A DNA stretch of 64,000 nucleotides from Comamonas testosteroni (GTDB taxonomy: Bacteria > Pseudomonadota > Gammaproteobacteria > Burkholderiales > Burkholderiaceae_C), in contig NZ_AWOR01000043.1 of assembly GCF_000761245.1 (NCBI RefSeq), positions 1-64,000 of the forward strand, given 5' to 3'. How positions within the stretch are numbered: the first letter of the stretch is position 1; each line of letters begins with the position of its first letter. The notes beneath the pieces were generated by a model that was given only the letters and a program-made list of their open reading frames with translations, did no database searches and was not told the origin of the DNA. The position numbers and the translations under genes were made by a program. This document shows, one piece after another, positions 36,061 to 44,775 of the stretch.

Positions 36061-36853
36061 ATGTCTCAGCCCGCACTGGCTATCTCTCCCACCGTCACCA
36101 TCGTTGACGGCATCCCCACCACACTCAGCACCGATCTAGCTAGCCACTTTGGCAAACGCCATGACGACGTGTTGCGCGGCATTCGCAATCTCTGCGCGCA
36201 GTTGCCCGAAGGGGGGTGTCCGCAATTTTGCGGAGACCTCAGTCACCGACGAGCAAAACGGACAAACCTACCCCGCCTACCGTCTGACCCGCGACGGCTT
36301 TACGCTGCTGGCCATGGGCTTTACCGGCAAAGAGGCACAACGCTGGAAGGTCGCCTATATCGACGCCTTTAACCGTATGGAAGCTGCGCTGCACCAGCCT
36401 GCGGACACGCAGCGCATGGAGCTGGCCTTTTCTCTGGCCGCAGAGGCCGCGGCGCAGGTGCACCGCACGGTGTTCAATGCGGTGATGCAGGGCGATGCAG
36501 ATGAGTGGCAGCACAGCCGCTATCTGCTGAACCTGAATTACGACAGCCAGGGCCGCGCCACCCTGCCCCACGCCCAGCCGATTGCGACCGACCAGATGGT
36601 GGTGTCCTTCAGCAGCCTGCCGCAGCGCATTGCCGACGGCGATATCATGAGCGCGACCGACGCGCAGCTGGCCACGCTGGCAACGGCCTGCACCCAGCGA
36701 CTGACCCAGCGCGCCCAGCACCGCGAAAAGCAGGTGACGCTGCCGATCTACCCCGGTAATTCCCCCGGCCAGCGCCGCGCGTCTGCACCGGCCCTGCCAG
36801 CCAAGCAGCCCACTGCGCCCGATGAAGGCCTGCTGCGCATGACGTTCCGATAG
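36061..36853 (+). pseudogene. rha: Rha-family phage regulatory protein, frameshifted
   Basis: The gene starts in one frame (residues 1-50, with TTLSTDLASHFGKRHDDVLRGIRNLCAQLPEGG). It continues in the next frame with VRNFAETSVTDEQNGQTYPAYRLTRDGFTLLAMGFTGKEAQRWKVAYIDAFNRMEA, the Rha core. The switch is at six G residues (36,211-36,216); five would restore one protein of about 263 residues. It may be a real mutation, a slippery tract or a read error. Rha proteins modulate phage growth and often stand under antirepressor-type control. The last part (AQLATLATACTQRLTQRAQHREKQ) recurs at the end of the terminase remnant. Confidence 0.8.
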
Positions 36854-36886
36854 GCTGCTTTTGATAGCCCGAAGCGCTGTGCCCTA

Positions 36887-36913
36887 CAAAAAGCCCCTAG
36901 CAGGGGCTTTTGC
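36887..36913. terminator. Rho-independent terminator, possibly bidirectional
   Basis: AAAAGCCCCT, loop AGC, AGGGGCTTTT, between the rha gene and the convergent membrane protein gene. Confidence 0.88.
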
Positions 36914-37339
36914 TCAGTCCTCTGGCGTGGAAGGCCAGAACAGCTCTCGCACTTCGGGAGAGTAGTACGGCAAGGCAAGCACCGCTCCAAAGAGTACACA
37001 ACCCAAGGTCGACGTAGAGTGCCCCAGACCGGACAGGATGATGGGCGGGCTGAAACAGGCGACAACCCAGGTCGCAACAGAAGACCACAGGGTAAACCGA
37101 GGTGCCCATGCTCTGAACCGGAGCATGCCGTAGAAAGCAATGAGGCAGAGCACCAAGACCACCGAAAACGCCAGCAAGAAAAGCCAGTCCATGGGGGCGA
37201 CCTCTGACTGCATCAAGAGGCTCTGGGAAAGATCTGTCAGCTCATGGGGCACCAGATCGAAGCCATATTCCGCCAGCATTCCGAGGATTGGGATGCCCAG
37301 CGAAGCAATCACCAATGCGCGATACGTCGATTTGCCCAT
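36914..37339 (-). CDS. Membrane protein with four helices (hypothetical)
   Basis: A 141-residue protein with four hydrophobic segments (residues about 7-23, 52-74, 82-103, 108-127). GC content and codon use are chromosomal. Unknown family. The stop lies within the shared terminator region. Confidence 0.6.
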   Translation of the reverse strand: MGKSTYRALVIASLGIPILGMLAEYGFDLVPHELTDLSQSLLMQSEVAPMDWLFLLAFSVVLVLCLIAFYGMLRFRAWAPRFTLWSSVATWVVACFSPPIILSGLGHSTSTLGCVLFGAVLALPYYSPEVRELFWPSTPED

Positions 37340-37439
37340 ACCCTCTCCAAGTTGTTATTGGTGAATCGTACTACCGCCCTAGCCGCCAATACCGATCTTC
37401 ACAGCGGATGCGAGAGCACCATGCACAAAGCCTGCGCGG

Positions 37440-37997
37440 TTAAACGGGCCGCTGCCCGTCCGCCAGCCGGCGCAGCAGCTGCAGCTGTTCGCTCTGGATG
37501 GCGATGAGCTCACCCCACTGCGTTTTCTGCAGCTCGTCTATTTTTTCGTGCAGCAGCATGATCTCCAGCTCCGCCTTGAGGTTGACTTCGTAGTCGTGCT
37601 CGCCACGGATGCGGTCTTTTTCTGCCTGGCGGTTTTGCGACATGAGAATGATGGGCGCCTGTATGGCGGCCAGCATGGACAGAAACAGGTTCAGCAGAAT
37701 GTAGGGGTACGGATCGAAGGTGGAGCCGCGCGCCCAAAGAAGCAGCGTGTTGAGGCCAACCCATACCACCATCGTTGCGCCAAATAGGATCACAAAGGCC
37801 CAGGACCCGCCAAACGTTGCAACGGCATCTGCCGCGCGCTGCCCGAAGGTGGGCGGCGTTTGCTCCAGCTCCTGCGCCACATTGCGCGAGATGTGTTTGC
37901 GCCGGGCAATGTGCTGGGCGACCTTGAGCGCTCTGGCGTCCAGGGTATCTGCGGAGACTCCGAGCAACCTCTTGGCAACGGTGTCCGTGTTGAGCAT
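37440..37997 (-). CDS. DUF1003-family membrane protein
   Basis: A 185-residue protein. The two central helices (FGGSWAFVILFGATMVVWVGLNTLLL and YILLNLFLSMLAAIQAPIILMSQNRQAEKDRIRGEHDYEVNLKAE) are the hallmark of DUF1003. The tail is a helix (LLHEKIDELQKTQWGELIAIQSEQLQLLRRL). The start ATG at 37,997 has GGAG upstream. The role is not known; it has been linked to membrane stress in some bacteria only by co-occurrence. Confidence 0.85.
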   Translation of the reverse strand: MLNTDTVAKRLLGVSADTLDARALKVAQHIARRKHISRNVAQELEQTPPTFGQRAADAVATFGGSWAFVILFGATMVVWVGLNTLLLWARGSTFDPYPYILLNLFLSMLAAIQAPIILMSQNRQAEKDRIRGEHDYEVNLKAELEIMLLHEKIDELQKTQWGELIAIQSEQLQLLRRLADGQRPV

Positions 37998-38050
37998 GGG
38001 AACTCCTTGATGTTCGAAGCCTGAAGCGATCATCCATCGGCGAGCCGACC

Positions 38051-38356
38051 CTAGTACTCGACCATGCACCACACCGAAGAATCGTCACCCACATTCAGAA
38101 CCAGGCGCAGGCGATGAATGTCGGGCAGGTTCTGAAGCGATCCGGAAGGGTCGTGCCGACGCTCGGTAAGAGTCACCGAGCTGCCGGCGTCATCTTCAAA
38201 CACCAAACTGACGATCACCTGCGGGTCTGCATTCTTATCTCTTCTAAAGCCAATAGACTCAGCGACAAGTACAGCAGGCATACTGTCGCGCTCTTTCTTA
38301 CAGGCATCAAGCATCGAGGAAACTTCCCGAAATGCTGCCTCAGCAGATGTAGTCAT
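38051..38356 (-). CDS. Hypothetical soluble protein, 101 residues
   Basis: A helix at the start (AEAAFREVSSMLDACKKERD) and a beta-rich rest (PQVIVSLVFEDDAGSSVTLTERRHD ... IHRLRLVLNVGDDSSVWCMVEY). Not recognised; codon use supports a real gene. Confidence 0.5.
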   Translation of the reverse strand: MTTSAEAAFREVSSMLDACKKERDSMPAVLVAESIGFRRDKNADPQVIVSLVFEDDAGSSVTLTERRHDPSGSLQNLPDIHRLRLVLNVGDDSSVWCMVEY

Positions 38357-38595
38357 AGCGACCTTCCTAAAGAGCGATGCGTATCTGGAAATGCCCCATA
38401 AGTACGCAACAACCGCTTGTCATCACAGGAGAACCGGCGCCTGAATCGACACAGCTTGCCGGGATGAATGCAAAGACTCCATAGCACCCTGATCACTTTA
38501 AGTCGGCTCTGCCCCGCGCTTAAGGGGCATCCCTTCTGCCCTCTTGAATATTCACTATGGGTATTGCACTAGCTACCTTGGAGTGTGAGGATGAC

Positions 38596-38649
38596 TTGGC
38601 AATCGTTCGGATTGCGTGGCACCCATACAGGCGCTGGCGCGCAAGGAGG
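38596..38649 (+). repeat. Duplicated leader, copy 1
   Basis: TTGGCAATCGTTCGG up to the ribosome site AAGGAGG is nearly identical to 39,219-39,272 before the second stress protein gene, so the duplication covers the 5' leader as well as the gene. Confidence 0.8.
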
Positions 38650-38655
38650 ATGGAT

Positions 38656-39108
38656 ATGTTCAAGCACATTCTGATTCCGACAGACGGCTCGAAACTCTCC
38701 GAAGCCGCGCTGCGTGCGGGCATGCAACTGGCCAAGGAGCAAGGCTCCGAGGTGACGGTGCTTTATGTGATGCCGGACTATTCGGCCCTGATGTATAGCG
38801 GCGAGGGGATGGTGGCCTACAACCCCAGCGAGATGCGCCGGGACGCCGAGCTAACGGCCGACACGGTGCTAAAGGCGGTGCAGGACATTGCCAAGGCCGA
38901 GGGAGTGGACTGCAAGTTGGAGCGGACGATGAACTTTTCAGTGCACCAGGCCATCATCCAGCAGGCCAAGGACAGCCACTGCGACCTGATCTGCATGGCG
39001 TCCCACGGTCGCAAGGGCCTTGCCGGCATTTTGCTGGGCAGCGAAACCCAGCGCGTGCTGGTGAACAGCGGCATTCCGGTGCTGGTGCACAGGCCGGTGG
39101 CCAATTAG
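38656..39108 (+). CDS. Universal stress protein (UspA family), first copy
   Basis: A 150-residue UspA protein: FKHILIPTDGSKLSEAALRAGMQLAKEQ at the start and GLAGILLGSETQRVLVNSGIPVLVHRP at the end, with the ATP-binding G-x2-G-x9-G-S pattern. ATG 38,656 is favoured because AAGGAGG lies seven bases before it; ATG 38,650 is in frame as well. The next gene is a paralogue. Such pairs respond to redox or starvation stress. Confidence 0.9.
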   Translation: MFKHILIPTDGSKLSEAALRAGMQLAKEQGSEVTVLYVMPDYSALMYSGEGMVAYNPSEMRRDAELTADTVLKAVQDIAKAEGVDCKLERTMNFSVHQAIIQQAKDSHCDLICMASHGRKGLAGILLGSETQRVLVNSGIPVLVHRPVAN

Positions 39109-39218
39109 GTCAGAGCCGATTTCCACTGAATTTCAGGCCTTTGCTTGCCCATCAAAAAAACCGCCGGAATACCTACTTCTGGGTGTTGCATTAGCCATCC
39201 CGGAGTGTGAGTATGGGT

Positions 39219-39272
39219 TTGGCAATCGTTCGGATTGCGTGGCAACCCCACAGGCGCTGGCGCGCAAGGAGG
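39219..39272 (+). repeat. Duplicated leader, copy 2
   Basis: Second copy of the leader at 38,596-38,649. Confidence 0.8.
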
Positions 39273-39278
39273 CTGAAA

Positions 39279-39734
39279 ATGTTCAAGCACATTCTGATTC
39301 CGACAGACGGCTCGAAACTCTCCGAAGCCGCGCTGCGTGCGGGCATGCAGTTTGCCAAGGAGCAAGACTCCCAGGTGACGGTGCTATATGTGATGCCGGA
39401 CTATGCCGCCTTGATGTACAGCGGCGAGGCGATGATGACTTACAACACCAGCGACCTGAACAAGGACGCCGAAAGAACGGCCGACAAGGTGTTGCAGGCG
39501 GTGCAGGACATTGCCAGGGCCGAGGGGGTGGATTGCAGGACGGCACGAGCCATGAACGCCTCGGTGCACAAGGCCATCATCCATCAAGCCGAGGAAAGCC
39601 ACTGCGACCTGATCTGCATGGCGTCGCACGGCCGCAAGGGCATTGCCGGCATTCTGCTGGGCAGCGAAACCCAGCGCGTGCTGGTGAACAGCCACATTCC
39701 GGTGCTGGTGCACAGGCCTGTGGTCAAAGAGTGA
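39279..39734 (+). CDS. Universal stress protein (UspA family), second copy
   Basis: A 151-residue tandem paralogue of the preceding gene, identical over the first 23 residues (MFKHILIPTDGSKLS...). The ATP-binding GIAGILLGSETQRVLVNSHIPVLVHRP is intact. The middle region differs (MMTYNTSDLNKDAERTADKVLQAVQDIARAEG), so the copies have begun to diverge. AAGGAGG precedes the ATG. Confidence 0.9.
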   Translation: MFKHILIPTDGSKLSEAALRAGMQFAKEQDSQVTVLYVMPDYAALMYSGEAMMTYNTSDLNKDAERTADKVLQAVQDIARAEGVDCRTARAMNASVHKAIIHQAEESHCDLICMASHGRKGIAGILLGSETQRVLVNSHIPVLVHRPVVKE

Positions 39735-39740
39735 GCCTGG

Positions 39741-39940
39741 TCAGTAGGTCGCCAGCAACTGCCGATCGACCTGCACCTGCCCTTTCAGGGCGTTGACCTG
39801 GGCGTCTCGGCGCTCGACCAAGCCGACAAGCTGGCTAACAATGCCCGCGCCTTAGCCAGCAGGCGCGGATCGATGGCGGCCATATAACTGTCGCGCCGGG
39901 CGGTGAGCTGTTCGGTGGTGAGGTGGCTGTAGAGAATCAT
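39741..39940 (-). pseudogene. Small prophage gene, frameshifted
   Basis: On the minus strand the frame begins MILYSHLTTEQLTARRDSYM and, after loss of one base near 39,845, goes on as VSQLVGLVERRDAQVNALKG to a stop at 39,741. The joined product would have about 66 residues and looks like a small phage morphogenesis-region protein (helix-rich, no membrane segment). Confidence 0.6.
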
Positions 39941-40098
39941 GCGCCGATGGTCGGCGGGGCGCTAGAAACAATCCAGAGAAACTAGTTCTCTAAATTCGTT
40001 CTGCCTTGTTTCGGGCTTATGCAGCAATGACATCAACAATTAAATTGATAGCAAAGCTAAGATACTTAAGAGCATAAAACAATATAGAGGGAACCGGC

Positions 40099-40857
40099 GT
40101 GGAAAAATACCATGAAATGGCTGCGAAGTACTTTCACACCTTCGAGGGCCGAAAGTTCTACCCCAAGCTATTGAGCCTACGATGGGCCTGCTGGCTCATC
40201 ACAGGAATTGCGTTCTTCACCTTTATCGGTACTTTGGTCTGGTTTCGTACTTGGCCTTGGATGATCCCCATGTACACGGCCGAAGTGCTTTTCATCCTTT
40301 CCAGCCTCTGGATTGAAAACTTCAAATGGAAAAGGCAAAAAAGGTACTTCAAGCTGCGTGAGGAAAACCCCAAGACTCACCTGAAAGAAGTGCAATGTAT
40401 GCACTTGCAGCACATCACACAAAAGCCCGCAGGCAATTTTGCCGCTGTTGTCAAAGAAATTGCGGACCTTAGAACCAACCAGATACGCTTTTCCCCTCCG
40501 AAGATCAATTACTGGCGCTTGGTCTATGACCCTGATTCCAAGGCCCGCTTGATCTCCATCACCCTGGCATCTCTTGCGCTGTTTGTCGCATTGGTCAGCC
40601 GCACCACAGACATAGAACTGCCAAGTATCCTGGAGTTCATGGCCCACGATAGCTTTGGCGGTTATCTGATCAATCTTCTAGGGATAGCAATTGGCCTCTA
40701 CGTCATCTTCTTTGGCATCTACTACGCCTATTCGCAAATCAAAGCATTCGCTATGAGCTGGCTAGCCCGCTGGAACTGGCAGTTGACTGAGGACTATGTT
40801 TTGGAGCATTTCGTGACTGCGCTCGTCAACCGTCATGCACCAGTTAATTGGCAGTGA
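40099..40857 (+). CDS. Membrane protein with two helix pairs (hypothetical)
   Basis: A 252-residue protein with GTG start and AGAGGGA upstream. Two membrane helices lie at about residues 31-52 and 55-74. A cytoplasmic middle of about 80 residues follows, then two more helices near 158-175 and 195-220. The C-terminal end is amphipathic. Unknown family; it lies between prophage scraps and could be island cargo. A terminator follows directly. Confidence 0.6.
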   Translation: MEKYHEMAAKYFHTFEGRKFYPKLLSLRWACWLITGIAFFTFIGTLVWFRTWPWMIPMYTAEVLFILSSLWIENFKWKRQKRYFKLREENPKTHLKEVQCMHLQHITQKPAGNFAAVVKEIADLRTNQIRFSPPKINYWRLVYDPDSKARLISITLASLALFVALVSRTTDIELPSILEFMAHDSFGGYLINLLGIAIGLYVIFFGIYYAYSQIKAFAMSWLARWNWQLTEDYVLEHFVTALVNRHAPVNWQ

Positions 40858-40863
40858 AGACAC

Positions 40864-40902
40864 AAAAAGCCCGTGCCAGCCAATGCTAGCAGGGGCTTTT
40901 TC
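40864..40902 (+). terminator. Rho-independent terminator
   Basis: AAAAAGCCC ... GGGGCTTTTTT with a 19-nt interior, right after the membrane protein stop. Confidence 0.8.
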
Positions 40903-41023
40903 ATTGCGCCGAGAAATTCAAGCCAAATCAGGCTCTAGCACTTATCCATCAAGCGGTAGCGGCTATAAAAATTGATTACTTGAAGGTCATCATCAGCGTG
41001 CCAGGCGGCAGGCTGGGTACGGG

Positions 41024-41929
41024 TTACGTGGCGGGACGGTTTGACCTAGCGGCCTGCTTTTCGCGGTGCTGAGCGCGTTGGGTGAGGCGCTGGGTGCAGG
41101 CCGTGGCCAGTGCGGCGAGCTGGGCCAGCAGCAAGTCTTTGGCGCTGTCCACGCCTACCAGCCAGAGCTTGATGCCGTGCGATATCTTGCGGCCGCGGTA
41201 GTTGACCTCTTGCAGGCTGCTGGGGCCGACGATGTTGCGGTTGTCGTTGTTATCGCCCTTGATGGCGCGCAGGCCGGCAAGCTACCCTTGCGCGCTGCGC
41301 ACCCAGTTGTAGACGGCCTGGGTCTGGTCGGACGAGTCGATGCTGATAGCAGACAGCCCCAGGCTGCCGCCGTGCCAGGCCTGCACGTAGCGCTGCTGCA
41401 GGTATTGGGTGACGGGCTCCCAGTCGGCCTCGCTGGCGGTGTTGCCCTGAATGACCTGGTGGGCGACAGCCCACCGGTCACGCTGCACGTCAACCCCGGC
41501 GGTGAACAGCAGCGCGCCAGCGGGCACGCGGCCCAGGGGGGATAGTCTTCGGCCCGGGCCTGTAGGGCGTGTTCGTCGCTGCTGTCGCCTTTGAGCACCC
41601 AGCTCTCGCCCAGGGTTTCGTTGGTAAAGCCGGTCATGGGCCCTACGTCGCCAGCCTGCAGGGCGCGGTGGGCCTGCTCGAATTCTTCGACGATGCTGAC
41701 CCAGGTGCGCTGGGAACTGTAGGCAGCCCAGACATGCACGCCCAGGGTGCGCGGCGGGCGGCAGGGCTGGCCCGCAGCATCGTGCCAGATTCGGTCTGCG
41801 CCGTAGCGGCGACCGGTCTTTTTGCAGACCCAGGTGCCGGTGAGCGGCCAGCCGCCGGGCAGGTGGTCGGCCTGGGTGATGCTCTCCAGGCAATGCGGGC
41901 AGCGCATTGGCGGCCTGGATGGTAGCCAT
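41024..41929 (-). pseudogene. terL: Phage terminase large subunit (GpA type), internally deleted and frameshifted
   Basis: The start SPEAMATIQAANA is joined straight to the CPHC zinc segment, so about 250 residues with the Walker A and B ATPase motifs are missing. Then come RTLGVHVWAAYSSQRTWVSIVEEFEQ and ETLGESWVLKGD. After a frameshift near 41,540 the sequence continues FTAGVDVQRDRWAVAHQVIQGN, the start of the nuclease domain. Another shift follows near 41,290, then AIKGDNNDNRNIVGPSS and YRGRKISHGIKLWLVGVDSAKDLLL. The end (AQLAALATACTQRLTQRAQHREKQ) is not terminase but the tail of a rha gene. Confidence 0.85.
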
Positions 41930-41970
41930 GGCTTCGGGGCTGAGGTGTGCGCTCGTGCGGCGTTGCCCTC

Positions 41971-42499
41971 CTAAACGCTACCTGCTCTGATATCCAATGC
42001 TGCGGTCTCGTCTGCGTCGAACTGCGCCATGGCTTCGACCTCTTTGTTGACCAGTTGGGAGGTGGAGCGGAGCCATCCGTCGCGCATCGGCCATGATGCG
42101 CAGCACGATCAGCAGCACCTCTTGCGGCAGATCCAGGCAGGCCTTGCGGACCTGGCCTTCGAACTGGTCCATGTGATCGACAATGGCCGAGCTGGCCAGT
42201 CCTAGCACGTCGGCCAGAATGCCAAGGGGCGCGTACTCGCCACGGGCGACGGCGTTCTTCAGATCCTGCGCCTCGCGCTGGGCCTTGGCCAGGTCGGCGC
42301 ATTCTTGCACTAGGTCGAGGCCCAGGGTCTCTCCGACACGGCCCGCCGCCTGGTCGCGCAGGTGCTCGCAGTAGCCCACCAGCCAGGCGTGGACGTTTTC
42401 ACCACAAGTCAGCACGCCTTCGCTCATGCGCCTGCTGATGCTTGCTTCGCTGACACCCACCATCTGCGCAAACTCTGCTTGCGAAACGATAGCATCCAA
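41971..42499 (-). pseudogene. terS: Phage terminase small subunit (Nu1 type), frameshifted
   Basis: The N-terminus has the Nu1 helix-turn-helix (SQAEFAQMVGVSEASISRRMSEGVL), followed by DLAKAQREAQDLKNAVARGEYAPLGIL and LDLPQEVLLIVLRIMADAR. A one-base shift near 42,072 then leads to GWLRSTSQLVNKEVEAMAQFDADE and a stop at 41,971. The large-subunit remnant follows in the normal gene order. Confidence 0.8.
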
Positions 42500-42632
42500 A
42501 TAAGGCAGAACCTTTCGTTAGCCCCCTTAGGAAACTCACGCAACAGTCCGACAATGCGGCTTGAATTACTCTCTTCAGAGACCCGCCGGAAGGACCCGCG
42601 CCCCTCACTCAGCCTATTTTTTGTGCAGCGCA

Positions 42633-42800
42633 TCAAACCTTCACCTCTAGGCCCAGGGCCATGCGTGCGGACTTGCCGGCGTAGTACGAGATGCTGGTGT
42701 CGCCACCCTCCATGCGGGCCACGATGCGGCGCGCCCATCCACCACATTGCCCGCAGCGCCGCAGAAGCGTTTGACCACGGCTTTGCCGAGCCGGGCCACC
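42633..42800 (-). pseudogene. Phage gene fragment in two frames
   Basis: One frame reads AQVARLGKAVVKRFCGAAGNVVDG and the other goes on RRIVARMEGGDTSISYYAGKSARMALGLEVKV to a stop. It is a frameshifted remnant of a small phage protein that I cannot name. Confidence 0.5.
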
Positions 42801-42817
42801 TGGGCTTGGGGATCTCC

Positions 42818-42861
42818 TGCCGATGCATCCGATAGACACCGTGCTGCACGAGCTGCAGCAC
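42818..42861 (+). repeat. Phage small-gene start, copy 1
   Basis: These 44 bp encode MHPIDTVLHELQH and are nearly identical to 45,417-45,460. Here the frame leaves the similarity after 13 codons. Confidence 0.7.
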
Positions 42862-43000
42862 CGAGCGAGTGGCCCTGCTCTCCGAGATCTAGACAACCGA
42901 AATTCTGTTAGTTTTGGTTCAAAATCGATTTCTGCCAGAAAAAGAGAGTATTGTGAAGAAAGCAGTCATTTCTGAGTGCTTTATTGAATCGGAGGCTTTT

Positions 43001-43225
43001 ATGAAAGCCACAGTTAAAAAGGGTTTCAATGCCCGCACCCATAAAACCGGGCTTCCAGACGTCGATAGTCATTCGGCCTCCCATGACGACTATTCCCACA
43101 CGCCTGTTCACCCCATCAAAAAGGGACGCTTTATTTTGAGCGACATCGTTGCAAAAAGGATCCCATCACCTAAAGCCTCTTCAGGGAAAGTGAAAATAGT
43201 GGGAAAGAGATTTCTGAGCGAATAG
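43001..43225 (+). CDS. Small basic protein, 74 residues (tiny-gene cluster, gene 1)
   Basis: GGAGG lies six bases before ATG 43,001, a very good start. The protein is rich in K, H and S (MKATVKKGFNARTHKTG ... HPIKKGRFILSDIVAKR) and has no membrane segment. Unknown. First of six tiny genes in the same direction in AT-rich DNA. Confidence 0.5.
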   Translation: MKATVKKGFNARTHKTGLPDVDSHSASHDDYSHTPVHPIKKGRFILSDIVAKRIPSPKASSGKVKIVGKRFLSE

Positions 43226-43240
43226 CGAAAGGAAATTTAT

Positions 43241-43408
43241 ATGTTCGCACAACCACTACCCAAAGCCCAAGAACTTTGGTCGAATCTCATACATGTGTTA
43301 TTTCCTTGGGCGAGAGCTTTTCCAGGCCTGCCAGAAGAGGAAGAAACGAATACTCAATTGCAGGAACCTGTAACCGAAAAAGAGCATCAAATTAATCGTG
43401 ATGCTTAA
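43241..43408 (+). CDS. Small amphipathic protein, 55 residues (gene 2)
   Basis: Starts 15 bp after the previous stop, with AAAGGAAA upstream. The first half is hydrophobic with W, L and P (ELWSNLIHVLFPWARAFPGLP). The second half is acidic (EEEETNTQLQEPVTEKEHQ). Too short for standard ORF calling; the layout recalls small toxins or inhibitors, but that is only a guess. Confidence 0.4.
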   Translation: MFAQPLPKAQELWSNLIHVLFPWARAFPGLPEEEETNTQLQEPVTEKEHQINRDA

Positions 43409-43487
43409 GCTAATTCGACTATCCCTCCCCTCGATCGACCCTTCAGAACCCTACAGGTGGCTTTAAATCGAAAAAGGAGTACTATGC

Positions 43488-43730
43488 ATGGCGGTGGACA
43501 TCAATAATTCCCCTGCTAAATTAAAGGCCTATATGTTAAGCGTAATCAAAAATCCCTCATCTGAAAACAATCCTGTCCTTCATGAAGTTGATAGCACTGC
43601 AGTGCCTACTGGCGACTTTGTCTATTGCCCAGCGGTTTACGAAGCCAGATTGCGTCAAAACGAACACGAAAAAACACAAGTGCGCATCAAAAAATCTCGT
43701 CAGGCACAACGTAGCAACGCCACTGAATAA
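43488..43730 (+). CDS. Small protein, 80 residues (gene 3)
   Basis: AAAAAGGAGT precedes ATG 43,488 at an ideal distance. The protein (NNSPAKLKAYMLSVIKNP ... FVYCPAVYEARLRQNEHEKTQVRIKKSRQAQRS) is helical with a basic tail. Not recognised. Confidence 0.5.
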   Translation: MAVDINNSPAKLKAYMLSVIKNPSSENNPVLHEVDSTAVPTGDFVYCPAVYEARLRQNEHEKTQVRIKKSRQAQRSNATE

Positions 43731-44133
43731 GGCTTCCGAGCCCGTTCGCCTATCACTCTGCACCGCTAGTTGCACGATAGTTTGACCTGCAGGTTGCTTC
43801 AACTGGCGCAGCCCTCTCTTCTCAACGCTGCAGCCATTCAGGCATCCAAATAGAGGATGCGGTATCCCTTCAAACGAACTTCCACAATAGTTTTCATCTA
43901 CCGGCATAGCTCCTATTTGGGGTAATTTCTGAAGTTAATTAATTTCTTCGAATATACCCATATTTATAAAGTTTTCACAACAACACTTTGTGTGAATCAC
44001 TCACGCAGTGATAGCAATAAAGTCTTTTGCACGCTAGCTCCAAGCCATTTATTTGCTACTTGACACAGCCTCAATTAATGTAATTTTTCGTCTGAAAACA
44101 GTTTTATTGGTGAAAGAGGCGTATGGTTTATCT
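43731..44133. other. Non-coding gap in the tiny-gene cluster
   Basis: About 400 bp with an AT-rich second half that may hold a promoter. I see no gene. Confidence 0.4.
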
Positions 44134-44385
44134 ATGGGAGTCAGTCAGGGCTTTCCAGAAATACCAGAGGTCTTTATGCCCCTCATCAATAAATACACAC
44201 ATTTATTCAAGGTATACAGACCACATCTCTTGGATATAGACGACTACCTTATTACCGACAAATACTTCACTGTGTCGTCGAATGACGATGCAGAGAGCGA
44301 GATAGCGAAATTTGATGAGTTCTCTAGAAAAACCATAAAACACTCCCAAGTTCACAAAACAATAAAAACACCTTCAGAACAATAA
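44134..44385 (+). CDS. Small protein, 83 residues (gene 4)
   Basis: The frame is open from 44,053; ATG 44,134 starts the part that looks protein-like (VSQGFPEIPEVFMPLINKYTHLFKVYRPHLLDIDDYLITDKYF). No strong ribosome site, so the start is uncertain. Unknown family. Confidence 0.4.
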   Translation: MGVSQGFPEIPEVFMPLINKYTHLFKVYRPHLLDIDDYLITDKYFTVSSNDDAESEIAKFDEFSRKTIKHSQVHKTIKTPSEQ

Positions 44386-44420
44386 TTAATCAAGGACTCA
44401 ACGCCAAACAAGGAGGCCTT

Positions 44421-44615
44421 ATGTCCTACCTAAATTCGCAATGCCAAGGTTTTTTGTGCTCCATAAAAAAGACCTTCAGAGGCATCAGCAATAGAAGCAG
44501 CCAGCCAGATCATCAGGAGAACAAAACTCCCACAGACGAAGAAAAAAAAGATCTGGAGCGTCAACAGCCAGTCTTGATCCAAAGACAACGGGAACTTCAC
44601 AGCGATGTCACCTAA
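44421..44615 (+). CDS. Small polar protein, 64 residues (gene 5)
   Basis: AAGGAGG six bases before the ATG gives strong support. The sequence is short, polar and helical (SIKKTFRGISNRSSQPDHQENKTPTDEEKKDLERQQPVLIQRQ). Unknown. Confidence 0.5.
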   Translation: MSYLNSQCQGFLCSIKKTFRGISNRSSQPDHQENKTPTDEEKKDLERQQPVLIQRQRELHSDVT

Positions 44616-44775
44616 AAAGATGTCGCATCAGCGGTGCTAACAGACGGTCTGTCGTGAGCACTACCCACCAGGACATCGCTCCACAAAGAATCTCCACAAC
44701 GTGGCTCCTTTCAAAGTGTCCCTGGATCCAAAGCAGGTCTTTCCGATCTGCTCTCAACCTCAAGGAATGTTCACC

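Noticed and set aside
41066-41545. Plus-strand ORF of 159 codons in the terminase region
   Set aside because: It is the complement of the terminase remnant; the minus-strand frames show clear family motifs.
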